Assembly (NCBI GenBank): GCA_030141605.1
Contig: JAQGDQ010000107.1
Span: forward strand, 387,765-422,764
DNA: 35,000 nt
Reading direction: 5' to 3'
DNA from: Tubiluchus corallicola
Lineage: Eukaryota > Priapulida > Priapulimorpha > Priapulimorphida > Tubiluchidae
The notes under the pieces are model-generated. The model was not told the DNA's origin and ran no database searches. It saw only the letters and a program-made list of their open reading frames with translations. Every line of letters starts with the position of its first letter. Position 1 is the stretch's first letter. This document shows, piece after piece, positions 10,842 to 20,138 of this stretch. A program made the translations under genes and the position numbers.

Positions 10842-10983
10842 GTAGATAATCTTATGTACCATTCATTGACAGACGTAGAAAATATTAGTCGGATTAGTGA
10901 TAAACAGACTTCTGTGTTTAGTAGATTTGTAAAATATAGAGCATTATTTGCCATTCTGTATATGAAGAGCCCAGTTAAATAAA

Positions 10984-11352
10984 ACAAGACACAAGACACA
11001 AGACACAAGACACAAGACACAAGACACAAGACACAAGACACAAGACACAAGACAAGACAAGACACAAGACAAGACAAGACACAAGACACAAGACACAAGA
11101 CACAAGACACAAGACACAAAACACAAGGCAAGGCAAGGCAAGGCAAGGCAAGGCAAGGCAAGGCAAGGCAAGGCAAGGCAAGGCAAGGCAAGGCAAGGCA
11201 AGGCAAGGCAAGGCAAGGCAAGGCAAGGCAAGGCAAGGCAAGGCAAGGCAAGGCAAGGCAAGGCAAGGCAAGGCAAGGCAAGGCAAGGCAAGGCAAGGCA
11301 AGGCAAGGCAAGGCAAGGCAAGGCAAGACAAGACAAGACAAGACAAGACAAG
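10984..11352 (-). repeat. Short-unit array: 7-mer ACAAGAC, then 5-mers AAGGC and AAGAC
   Basis: On the plus strand about 140 bp of ACAAGAC-type 7-mers (10984-11124) give way to about 40 copies of AAGGC (11125-11325) and then about five copies of AAGAC up to 11352. It lies in the intron between exons A and B. On the minus strand the order is (GTCTT)n, (GCCTT)n, (GTCTTGT)n, directly downstream of a hairpin and AAAATAAATATT (11353-11426). It therefore looks like the expanded tail of a minus-strand retroposon. Long Cys/Leu/Pro-rich frames over it are artefacts. Confidence 0.9.
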
Positions 11353-11430
11353 ATAATATTTATTTTCATCGGTATGATATAACAGTACATATTTGTAAAA
11401 CATGAGCTTAAAGCTCTTAAACCGATATCA
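11353..11430 (-). mobile_element. Candidate retroposon 3' end with nested hairpin
   Basis: An outer 6-bp stem (ATCGGT 11368-11373 with ACCGAT 11421-11426) encloses an inner hairpin GAGCTT-A-AAGCTC (11404-11416). On the minus strand GAAAATAAATATTATCTT and the GTCTT tail follow. There is no second copy in the window, so the mobile nature is inferred from the architecture shared with the elements at 1.8, 16.4 and 34.2 kb. Confidence 0.45.
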
Positions 11431-11532
11431 AACATAATGTATATGAGTGATAACATTGTAATAATATGTACTTCTTAAACTCTTTTGGATGCATTATGCA
11501 GTTTAAATCGTTTGTTCCTATTTGTGTTTTAG

Positions 11533-11701
11533 ATATTAATAACTCCTATGGGACCATACTTCTACAACGATCAGCCATTGGATGAAGAGAATTGTTCTTT
11601 TCCTGCATTAGAATTGTTTAATTGCCTGCAGACTGACCAGAATTACAAATTTGGTGAACAAGAACTTGAATTACAAGTTAAGCGACTTTTTCCTTTCAAA
11701 G
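11533..11701 (+). CDS. Uncharacterised gene, exon B
   Basis: The acceptor ttgtgttttag (ending 11532) opens a 169-nt exon in phase 0. It reads ILITPMGPYFYNDQPLDEEN..., passes FPALELFNCLQTDQNYKFGE and ends VKRLFPFK plus one base. The donor is AAAG|GTAGGA (GT at 11702), leaving phase 1. Exon C starts in phase 1 at 12388 and the split codon becomes GGT (Gly). Matching phase on both sides is the main evidence that this is a real exon. The sequence is mixed acidic and hydrophobic with no motif I recognise. Confidence 0.55.
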
Positions 11702-12387
11702 GTAGGACCATATTACTTTTATTTTCGTTGATAAACAGACGTATTCTCTATGGGAACAGAGCGCCAGCAGCGGCGCTAGTGCTGGTCATGATATTAGTAG
11801 TCATGATTTGTTTAATCCTTTCAGTCCCAAATAATTTTTTAATAAGAATTTTTTTTTGGCTTGTTACTTTTGTTCAGTATGGCCATCTTGTTTACACATA
11901 ATAATTTTTTGTACCTGTGCCCGCGTGCTAAATATAGCCTGTATCCCACGGGATACATTGGGATTCAATGGAAGCATAAAATGTGCTTCATTCTGTAACT
12001 GCTGATAATTTTTTAAAGTATTGAAGACATTTAGTATGCATGCTATGCTGACCTGTACAAAGTCGTCTCTAAAGTACTGTACCTTGTGCAGTTTTTGTGC
12101 TATGTAGATTTTCTAGTTTGCCATTTTATCACCATTTTTAGTCTATTGTTATTGGCTTAAATCAAAATATCTGTTAGTTTTAAAATTTTATTAATTTTAA
12201 AGGCAGAAAATATTCTCGTATCCCATGCGATACAACGGGTATGAAATGGTTAATGATAACGTTGTGATTTGAGAGTGGCATACGTAAATTATTTGCAGAA
12301 TTAGCAAATGTTTAAAAAACTTTGCACTTCTTACGTGTTTTGATCTTTTATGTGTAACTAGTCATTTTTTGTGTTTTGATCGTTTAG
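11702..12387 (+). other. Intron B-C of the uncharacterised gene
   Basis: This 686-bp AT-rich intron is bounded by GTAGGA and a GATCGTTTAG acceptor. It holds two similar palindromic motifs in direct orientation: GTATCCCACGGGATAC near 11941 and GTATCCCATGCGATAC near 12220. Each is followed by related sequence running to a CAATGG or AAATGG end. Confidence 0.5.
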
Positions 12388-12986
12388 GTGAAACTACTCA
12401 GGACATCAACGGTTGGCTTAAATTTGTGATATCTCATGAAGACACTGTCCGTGCAACACCAACTATTAATGTTGTTCCTCAACCCAGCATGGAAGAAGAC
12501 GAAGGCATACCGCCATCACCTCCACATAAAGTTCTAGGCAGTCCGCATAAACCACGCAAAAACACACGCTCAAAGGTTAAGGGTGCAGTGAAATGGGAAC
12601 TTGATGAAAACGACTCAGAAAAATCTGATCCTCATGACAACAAAGAACAGAGTGAAAATGTAGTCAATGAAAATATGTTGGGGACAAGGAAAGCTGGTAG
12701 CAACGAAGAGAGACACGATGTCGAGATCCTTGCTAAGTCATTTGTTGCTGTCATTCTTGCAAATGCCATAGCTAAGCATGTTGAGCAACAATGCAGGGAT
12801 TACATTGGAGAAACTCAAGACTGCTCACAAGTGACTGTAGCCAAAGCAACCGCAGATGCTGCAGCAGCGACGCAGAGAGGTGACGGAGAGGCTGCTGCCA
12901 GGGCTGTTGTGGCAGCCGTTGAAGTTGTGAACAATATGGAGGCAGGAAGGTCGCGAAGTAGAAGCAAACTTTGCATGTTATTGTGA
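12388..12986 (+). CDS. Uncharacterised gene, terminal exon C: candidate AKAP-like helix and CaaX end
   Basis: The exon opens after GATCGTTTAG and reads GETTQDINGWLKFVISHED..., ending at TGA (12984-12986). It contains an acidic, Pro/Ser-rich segment, a basic patch (HKPRKNTRSKVKG) and an acidic low-complexity stretch. At 12723-12782 lies an amphipathic helix, EILAKSFVAVILANAIAKHV. Its hydrophobic spacing (A, FV, IL, A at i, i+3/4, i+7/8, i+11) fits the pattern known for PKA RII-binding helices of A-kinase anchoring proteins. An Ala-rich helix follows. The last residues are basic (RSRSRSK) followed by CMLL, a CaaX-type box; terminal Leu would favour geranylgeranylation. A membrane-anchored scaffold is an inference. 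I cannot assign orthology. Confidence 0.65.
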
Positions 12987-13489
12987 CATATAATCTTCAG
13001 TGAGTGTTCTCTTCGATACTTGATTGTTTGTAGCAGAAATGTTGTCTATGGGCGGTGTGCAAAAATACGAATGTTGATTTCTTCATTCTAGCCTTGCAGT
13101 ATTAAGCAGGAATTCTCATTGTAAAGCCTATGCATACATTGTGCTTTTGTAAAAACTAAACGTTGTCCTTAGTTCATAAGAAGTTTGAGTCATGCAATAA
13201 TTATTAATAATGTATCATTATTATCATAGACTTTTCTTGAATGTTATTTAAAGAAAAAAATTAACACAGCTATATTTTTGGTACCTGTTTTATACACCGC
13301 ATAAGTTGCCAACTTGGTAAATTGAAAACGCATTGGTGTAAATTTGGTACGTTTGGCCTACGTTAAGTAGTTTGTGACTCATAAATTATACTGTACTGTA
13401 TTAAAATTTAATGCAATCAAAGCTACGTATTTATGGTATGGCTATGTTAAACATTTAGGTAATTGATTGGCAGTTGATATTGGAACCTA
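12987..13489 (+). other. 3' flank / probable 3'UTR of the uncharacterised gene
   Basis: AT-rich sequence after the TGA. No canonical AATAAA was noticed before the MITE at 13490. The first clear one (13729-13734) lies inside that MITE, so the element may supply the polyadenylation signal; this is an inference. Confidence 0.3.
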
Positions 13490-13602
13490 CAGGGCCTATT
13501 TCAAGGGGGGGGGGAATGGGGATACTTCCCCGGGGCCTCACCCTCCAGGGGGGGGGCTCACGCCAAGGTAACTTTTTTTGCTTTATGCGAACATACTGCC
13601 TC

Positions 13603-13676
<74 letters not shown>

Positions 13677-13933
13677 CCGCACGCGCGCTGTTTGCCAGTA
13701 TTGACAAGTATTAAGGACTGGTCTTGAGAATAAAGCAGTTTTTCTTTCAATTGTTCTTTCCTTTAACAATTGTATAACTCCATATTTTCTCTTCGAAAAT
13801 GCTTCTCCGGCGTTCTAGCAGTTCAAAAATTTTCTGGGCACCAACCATGGTAGTGCCCGCCCCCGGCGCTCCCCCCAAAGGGGCCTCACACGCCCCACAT
13901 CCCCGGGCCTAGCCTAGGCTGAAATAGGCCCTG
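13490..13933. mobile_element. hAT-like MITE with 14-bp terminal inverted repeats
   Basis: Perfect 14-bp inverted repeats CAGGGCCTATTTCA (13490-13503) and TGAAATAGGCCCTG (13920-13933) bound a 444-bp element with G-rich and C-rich subterminal DNA. CAGGG-starting inverted repeats are typical of hAT transposons. The 8-bp flanks GGAACCTA and ACTACCTA match at 5 of 8, consistent with a decayed target duplication. There is no transposase, so it is non-autonomous. Its centre holds a (CT)n tract. Confidence 0.7.
13606..13674. repeat. (CT)n microsatellite
   Basis: About 34 uninterrupted CT dinucleotides inside the hAT-like MITE. Confidence 0.97.
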
Positions 13934-14572
13934 ACTACCTATACCGACAGCATGACACAGAGTAATAAATTGTTCCTCATCTATATTATAAATGAATAGA
14001 TTATCACACAGCCATCAATGTTTATAAGGCATTTTAAAAACTCTCAAAAATGGATGATCAGAATGAAAGAAAATTTGATAAAAAAACCGATTACCATGAC
14101 ATGCACTAGAATGAACAAATGAATACTGTTTTATTATTAACGATATTTTATTTGTTTTTCGCCGCACGGTAAAAGGGTGCTTCTCTTGTTCGGTTTTTGA
14201 GCACTGGTACACATGCTAATAGTAGTCACAATAATTATTTACAATTTACAAAGGATTTTCAATTATTTAATTGGTCCTGACGCAGACTTGAGAAGCCCCC
14301 ATTTTATACTACAACATTCTGCATAGATTCGACTAAGCGTGGCAGCTATCCAGCTCCAGTAGCGACTTATTTGGACTCAGCCTTACTGGTGTTACTGGTG
14401 CCATCCTACTGCCGTTGCTGCTAGTTTACTGTCATCTGGAGTCACGTAGCTCAGTTAATGCAGTTCAAAAGGCCTTTCTATCACACAAATACGGTAGTTA
14501 GCTAAGAAGGTAGCACTGAAGCAGGAATTCCTAATTACAAGCTAAAATGTACAATTAGACGCAGTCCCCACA
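13934..14572. other. No gene recognised
   Basis: Unique sequence. A GC-richer part at about 14330-14460 with short GTTACTGGTG repeats has no supported function. Confidence 0.4.
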
Positions 14573-14968
14573 CTCAATTCAATTCAATTTTAATTAATTT
14601 ATCTCTTTATAATATTACAAGTTTTGAAGAATGGTTAAAATGAATAGATGGATCTAGAACTAGAGAAAGGATAGCGAAAAGACTATAAAGTCACCTAGTC
14701 TGCTATGCTTTACCAAATATAGATAAAATGATTTTTAGACACTGGTGGGCATTAATGTTATCAGTTTAATTTAGGAAACATTAATGATTTTAAAATTATG
14801 ACATTTGCTATATAATTAAGTAATCCAGAGTAAAGAAAATACGTCTACTTTAATTAGCGGGCAACAAAATAAGGCCAATCTTGATTAAACTATAAATAGC
14901 ATTTAGATTTTATGTGAAATACAGGTCAAAATTGTTATGAAATGATAAAAACACTTTGGGTTAATAAT
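14573..14968 (-). mobile_element. Retroposon 3' end, copy B, (TTGAA)n tail
   Basis: Reverse-complement counterpart of 1583-2012, about 85-90% similar by eye with small indels. The tail on the minus strand is (TTGAA)n at 14573-14590. The nested hairpin (14668-14709) keeps its inner GACT/AGTC stem, and its outer stem has one mismatch (AGCATAGC against GCTATCCT on the minus strand). Confidence 0.8.
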
Positions 14969-15944
14969 GCAATTAATCACACTGGGTCACACATCACCAG
15001 TAAGCAATCTTTTTTACAAATATGCAAATCAATATTACATTTTTATATCAAAACCAGTCTTCTTTCTTACACTCATTCCTTTCAGAACTCTAACACTATA
15101 TATTAAGTTTTAGATAGCTAGGTATTTTATTACTGAAAATCAAATTTCTTACACGAAAATTACAAAATCAACGTATGCCCGATGGTTTTATCAGCGGGCA
15201 GAACACGGGTAATGATTTCCAGATTATACTACCATTTGACCCAACATATATAGGTATATACACAGTTATACATATTTAGTTCTAAAATCCATAAAGCGGA
15301 AGAAACTATTAACTAAACATTTGTATTTATTTATTTGAAAATTTTTACCTATACGATAATCATAATGATGCAGTTATATGTCTACTAACAAAAAACCTAT
15401 ACTATTTTAGTTCAAAATCTGTGTGATATGGGACACTTTTGTTATGACACCACTTTTTCCTACTAATTTCTGACACGTGGGTTCAGTGAATCTTTCCATT
15501 TAAGCATAGTTCACAGACATGTATACCGAATAGAAGCAAACAAAACAGTTTTTAATATTACCGATAAATTCTTGATTTAATGAGATAATAAGAACTAAAA
15601 ACAATTCACTTTAGCCCAAAAGAACAACAAAGTTGTTATAATTACAAGCGACGTTTTTAGATAACCTAAGATAATCAGAAGATTAGTTAGCCCAACCCAG
15701 GTGAGGGAGAAAGATGTAAGGTGAGTATGCTTATCAGTTGTAGCGACTGCAGTCGGACAGTGTAGTGACTGCAGCCTAAGTATGGGAGATACACAAAATC
15801 ATACTAGAATACAGTCAACTATATTAAAAGGGTTGCAATGCTGTTCGGTAGTTCTTATATTCCAGACTGACGTCTCGGACGTCACACTATGCATACAATC
15901 ATAAATAATAGAATTTCCAATTGACAATAATTCTCCGTCAAATA
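14969..15944. other. No gene recognised
   Basis: AT-rich sequence, stops in all frames, no repeats recognised. Confidence 0.4.
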
Positions 15945-16356
15945 AGACATAGACATAGACATAGACAAGACATAGACAAGACATAGACATAGACATAGAC
16001 ATAGACATAGACATAGACATAGACATAGACATAGACATAGACAAGACATAGACATAGACATAGACATAGACATAGACATAGACATAGACATAGACATAGA
16101 CATAGACATAGACATAGACATAGACATAGACAAGACATAGACAAGACATAGACATAGACATAGACATAGACATAGACATAGACATAGACATAGACATAGA
16201 CATAGACATATAGGCATAGACATAGACATAGACATAGACATAGACATAGACATAGACAAGACATAGACATAGACATAGACATAGACATAGACAAGACATA
16301 GACAAGACATAGACAAGACATAGACAAGACATAGACATAGACATAGACATAGACAT
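15945..16356 (-). repeat. (CATAGA)n array with CAAGA interruptions
   Basis: About 410 bp of ACATAG hexamers, interrupted at irregular intervals by AAGAC 5-mers and one ATATAGGC variant. On the minus strand it is a (TCTATG)n tract starting right after GAGATAAATAAAAATG, so it appears to be the expanded tail of the retroposon at 16357-16510. Met/Ser and Cys/Leu repeat frames are artefacts. Confidence 0.95.
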
Positions 16357-16510
16357 TTTTATTTATCTCCTCATTTACACCAGAATACAAGTAGACTATT
16401 ATTGCTATAGTTATTAGTTAAAAAGGGATAAATTATGCATAAAGGAAAGAGCTAGGGGGGGGGGTAGGGTAGCGAAGGACCAATTGGTCATCAAGTCAGC
16501 TACCCTTCTC
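16357..16510 (-). mobile_element. Retroposon 3' end with hairpin, (TCTATG)n tail
   Basis: On the minus strand AGGGTAGC (complement of 16499-16506) pairs with GCTACCCT (complement of 16466-16473). It encloses the inner stem GACC-AATT-GGTC (16478-16489). A C-rich stretch, a CTAG/CTCTTTCC patch and about 100 bp later GAGATAAATAAA lead into the hexamer tail. Order and spacing match the element at 1838-2012 (hairpin, TCT/CTAG patch, about 100 bp, GAGATAAATAAA, tail), although most of the 3'UTR is diverged. It is probably a related retroposon family with a different tail unit. The 5' boundary is unknown. Confidence 0.65.
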
Positions 16511-18883
16511 AGGTTAGTGTAAATTGTAAAAAGATTGTAGTGCTGCTAATTGAAAGGTGTAATATAATTATGAAGTAGGTTAGCAAAATCAACTGTTAAC
16601 ATAAATTTATGGGGGAAGAAATTAAACTTGAGAGCGAAATAACTAAATAGGTTATGCAACAAAGAAGCATTAAAATAAAATGAAAAATATGAAATGATGA
16701 TTAACAAAATCAAGTTGCAATGTTGCTGTAATTTACTAAGTTGTTGTTTTGAGATCTAATTTTTACTTCAAGCTCATCTAGCAGGTATATTTAAACTCTT
16801 TTCAGCACTTTTTTAGTTTATCATAAAGTCAAAAGATGGCGCTACGCGATACAAAACTTCGCGGACTGTCGAAGCCAGCTGTACGTAGTGGCGTCATGAT
16901 ATGAAGCCGGTTTCATTATTATTAAAAACATCTTTATCAGCTAGTAAAACGATATAAATGACTTCAAATTTTCAAAGGCAGTTTTACTCGTGCAGCTGAG
17001 AAGAATTTGCTGCGCGATTATTACGAACTGCGAAGTATTTAGTTTTTCTGTTCAGAGAAACCCGCAGTGTAAAAATAGCTGCTAGTGTACTACGCTTAAC
17101 ACAACCCACGCAACATCGACCACTCCTCTAATGCAAACTTTAAACAAGCAGAAAGAGGATCAGATTCTGGTACGCTAAGTGAAAAATGGGAGAAGCGATC
17201 TTGACCCGCTAATTTGAGAAAGGTGAAGATATTGTTTGCAAGGGGATTAGGGCAGTAAAAACTGATCCAGCATTAAATTACCACCTTATCTCGGCTAAAA
17301 CTTTAAAATGTATACCCTCCACGTCGTTGAGCTGAAATTCGACATTTCTGCTCTTAAATGATTACCACACGCATTCAGCGCAGTACAAACAACATCCTCC
17401 CAACATATTTTAGCAATCATTCCTTGCACACTGTCTAATGTAACACTCTCAAGTGTTGCAAATTTTTCAAAACTAACAGTGGTTGTATTAATGCTTGTTA
17501 TTCACTTAAAATATCAAATTTAAATGTACATGTATAACCACTTTTTTGAATGGTATAAAATTGGTACAACTATTTTATTTGATGTGCTAATATGACCCAC
17601 CTGTGATAAATTCTTGAAAAGAATAATGAATGGACTGTAGATTTTATTATTATTTGCTACCCCAGTTTTTGTATTAATCATTGTATTTATAGTCAATAAA
17701 CTAAACTACTACTAATGCAACAGATTATCAATGGTAACAGTAATTTCAAGACGATTATGGCAAAATCAATTAAATTTGGCTGAAAAACATAAAAATCTGC
17801 CATTCATTTTGGTTTATACTACTTACTTATTTGTTTACTTATCAGTTTCTTTATTTTTTATTTGTTTACTGGCTACACAACCTTTTACTTTGGGTACAAA
17901 AACACACAAATACTAGTGCAGAACAATTCATTACATGGAAGTATTACTGAAGCAATTGCGATTGTGTCATATCCTCAAGATTTAGTATGAACGTCTCGAC
18001 TGTCTGGCAAAACCTGCGATCTTGATGAGCACGATTAGGAATCTCTTGCATTAATTTTTTCCGATTTAACTGATTGGCTAGAAAATTCACAGGATGTCAA
18101 CCCCCCAAACGTGCTGGAGCTATCCCGAAAAAGTTGATGTCGCTTAGATGATACGAAGATATGCCAGTGATTAGTATTCAGGAGACAAAGTTCACAAACT
18201 TCTGCAAGACTTCTGTGAGTCACTGCTCTGATCATACCTTAAAGATTGGAGGTTGTGCGCGACACCCAATCTTCCACATTAAATTCTGAAGGTATAATAG
18301 ATTCACAATTGTTTCAGCAATACTTTATGACATCACACTATTCTTCCTAGCAAAAGGTTATATACCACCCAAAGGTATTTATTCGCTCATCTATCTTTTA
18401 TTTATTTTGCTTATTTAATATTTCATTCATTTGTTCTTCTGTTTGCCCATCTGTTTGTATATTTGTTCATTAACTACTTTATCTGTCTGGTTATTTATTA
18501 TTTACTTTGTCACTAATCAGTCCGCTTGCTGTCTGTCTTTCGCGCTACCATTTACATGTTTCTTTATTCAATTGCTCATTAATTCATTCGTTTATCAGCC
18601 TATTAGTCTTTTCGATTTATGAATATATTTTATTTTCAAAAAACTTGGAGCTTTGTCACAACATTATCTACTTAATTAAAGGAAAACTTTAAATGTATAT
18701 TTGGCATTTTGTTCCATTCACACTCGTTCATCGTTTTAGTCAACTATCCCTATTACAACGAATTTTTATTTTTATTTTGGTATTTCGTAATTACCATTTG
18801 ATATTTTTATTTACTGAATTAAAGGAAACCATTAAATGTTAATTTGCTATCTATGTGTTTCATTCACATTGGCTCTGGGTTGC
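16511..18883. other. No gene recognised; AT-rich intergenic DNA
   Basis: No exon with splice support was found. Around 17700, AATAAACTAAACTACTACTA looks like another short retroposon tail. 17815-17880 and 18360-18640 are pyrimidine-rich (TTTATTCATTTGTT-like) degenerate simple sequence. A diverged repeat of about 55 bp (AATTAAAGGAAA...CATTCACA) occurs near 18675-18727 and 18818-18870. Confidence 0.4.
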
Positions 18884-19325
18884 TGAATTACTTTAGTTTA
18901 GAAGATGCTGAGTTACTTCAGTTTAAAAGGTGCTGAATTACTTCAGTTTAAAAGGTGCTGAGATGCTGAGTTACTTTAGTTTAAAAGGTGCTGAGATGCT
19001 GAGTTACTTTAGTTTAAAAGGTGCTGAGGTGCTGAGTTACTTCTGTTTAAAAGGTGCTGAGATGCTGAGTTACTTTAGCTTAAAAGGTGCTGAGATGCTG
19101 AGTTACTTTTGTTTAAAAGGTGCTGAGATGCTGAGTTACTTTAGCTTAAAAGGTGCTGAGATGCTGATTTACTTCTGTTTGAAAGGTGCTGAATTACTTC
19201 AATTTAAATGGTGCAGAGGTGCTGAGTTAATTCTGTTTAAAAGGGGCTGAATTACTTCAGTTTAAAAGGTACTGAGATGCTTAGTTACTTCAGTTTAAAA
19301 GATGCTGAGTTACTTCAGTTTAAAT
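18884..19325 (+). repeat. 25/33-bp minisatellite upstream of the Shal exon
   Basis: The unit GCTGAGTTACTTCAGTTTAA plus AAGGT (25 bp) alternates with a 33-bp version containing an extra GCTGAGAT. In the middle the 33-bp form dominates, so the reading YFSLKGAEMLS repeats for about 100 codons; the 25-bp units at both ends break the frame. There is no start context or other coding sign, so it is a minisatellite. It ends about 0.8 kb before the Shal ATG. Confidence 0.9.
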
Positions 19326-20138
19326 GACACGTCTCTTCTGCGATTGCCTATAAATATTCTCCTTGGCGAATGTAACCTGTTGTTTCTGTGAGTGACCTGT
19401 CGCATCTGCAGTGTTGGTATACGTATTCAGAAAGCTGATTGATCATTGGAAGCTAATCGATATCCTCGATGCTGCAGCACATGACAGCACTTATTCCGTA
19501 AGACACAAAGTGCGCCACCGTCACTCGACAACCTTATCCGATGAAGCCCTTGCCGCGCTGGCTGCCCGGTGACGTCACGGTTACTTTAGCAACTACCAGG
19601 TTGGATAAAGCATCGTGGTTTGCAGCAGTAGGAAGCTGTACGCGATAGTGTGACAATGCCAACGCAGGCTTTAATGTGAAGTGACAAATTAAGCATATCA
19701 TTTAATGTTAGTCTAAAAGTATGTAATGGCGGCGTCTGAAAATTGTCGCATCGTTGCCGTGACTTTATAGTGAATTGCTTGTGCCACGATGGAAGTTGGA
19801 AGGTAATACGTCAAGTGACAAATTACGAAATTTTAAACAAGAAATTTTGAAACTATCTTAATAGGCCTGCTGCCCCAGTTTCAGAAAGCTGGTACAATTT
19901 CAGTAGGCGGTTGCACCGGCACTAGCAGATCTTTTTATAGGTTGAAAAAGAGAAAGCTGGTCTCTTTTTCCAGATATTTGACCGGAGCAAAAAATGCACT
20001 GAATTTAAAATGTCTAACGAAGCAGACTTGGCAACTATAACGTCTCGTCTTGAGGTGGAAACAATAGTCGAACTGAGTAAACGCTGAAGTCAAGCGCATC
20101 AAGGAAGAGAAGAGAAGTCCTTTTCCGACGTCGACATC
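19326..20138 (+). promoter_or_regulatory. Presumed promoter and 5'UTR of the Shal gene
   Basis: This gene-free stretch precedes the Shal start and is richer in CpG than the flanks near 19490-19650. It contains a full palindromic CRE, TGACGTCA, at 19570-19577. A pyrimidine tract followed by CAG (19961-19973) could be an acceptor for a 5'UTR exon. A perfect 10-bp inverted repeat (19944-19953 with 19961-19970) overlaps that tract. An in-frame stop (TGA 20085-20087) lies upstream of the ATG. No TATA box could be assigned with confidence. Confidence 0.4.
19570..19577. promoter_or_regulatory. CRE palindrome TGACGTCA
   Basis: Exact consensus CREB/ATF site about 560 bp upstream of the Shal start codon. 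Function is inferred from position only. Confidence 0.4.

Noticed and set aside
10984-11352. Cys/Leu/Ala/Pro repeat proteins on the minus strand
   Set aside because: They come from the 5-mer and 7-mer array inside an intron.
15945-16356. Met-Ser / Tyr-Val / Cys-Leu repeat proteins
   Set aside because: They are frame readings of (TCTATG)n.
18930-19250. 106-codon repeat protein YFSLKGAEMLS
   Set aside because: The frame is open only because the 33-bp unit is a multiple of 3; flanking 25-bp units break it and no gene context exists.
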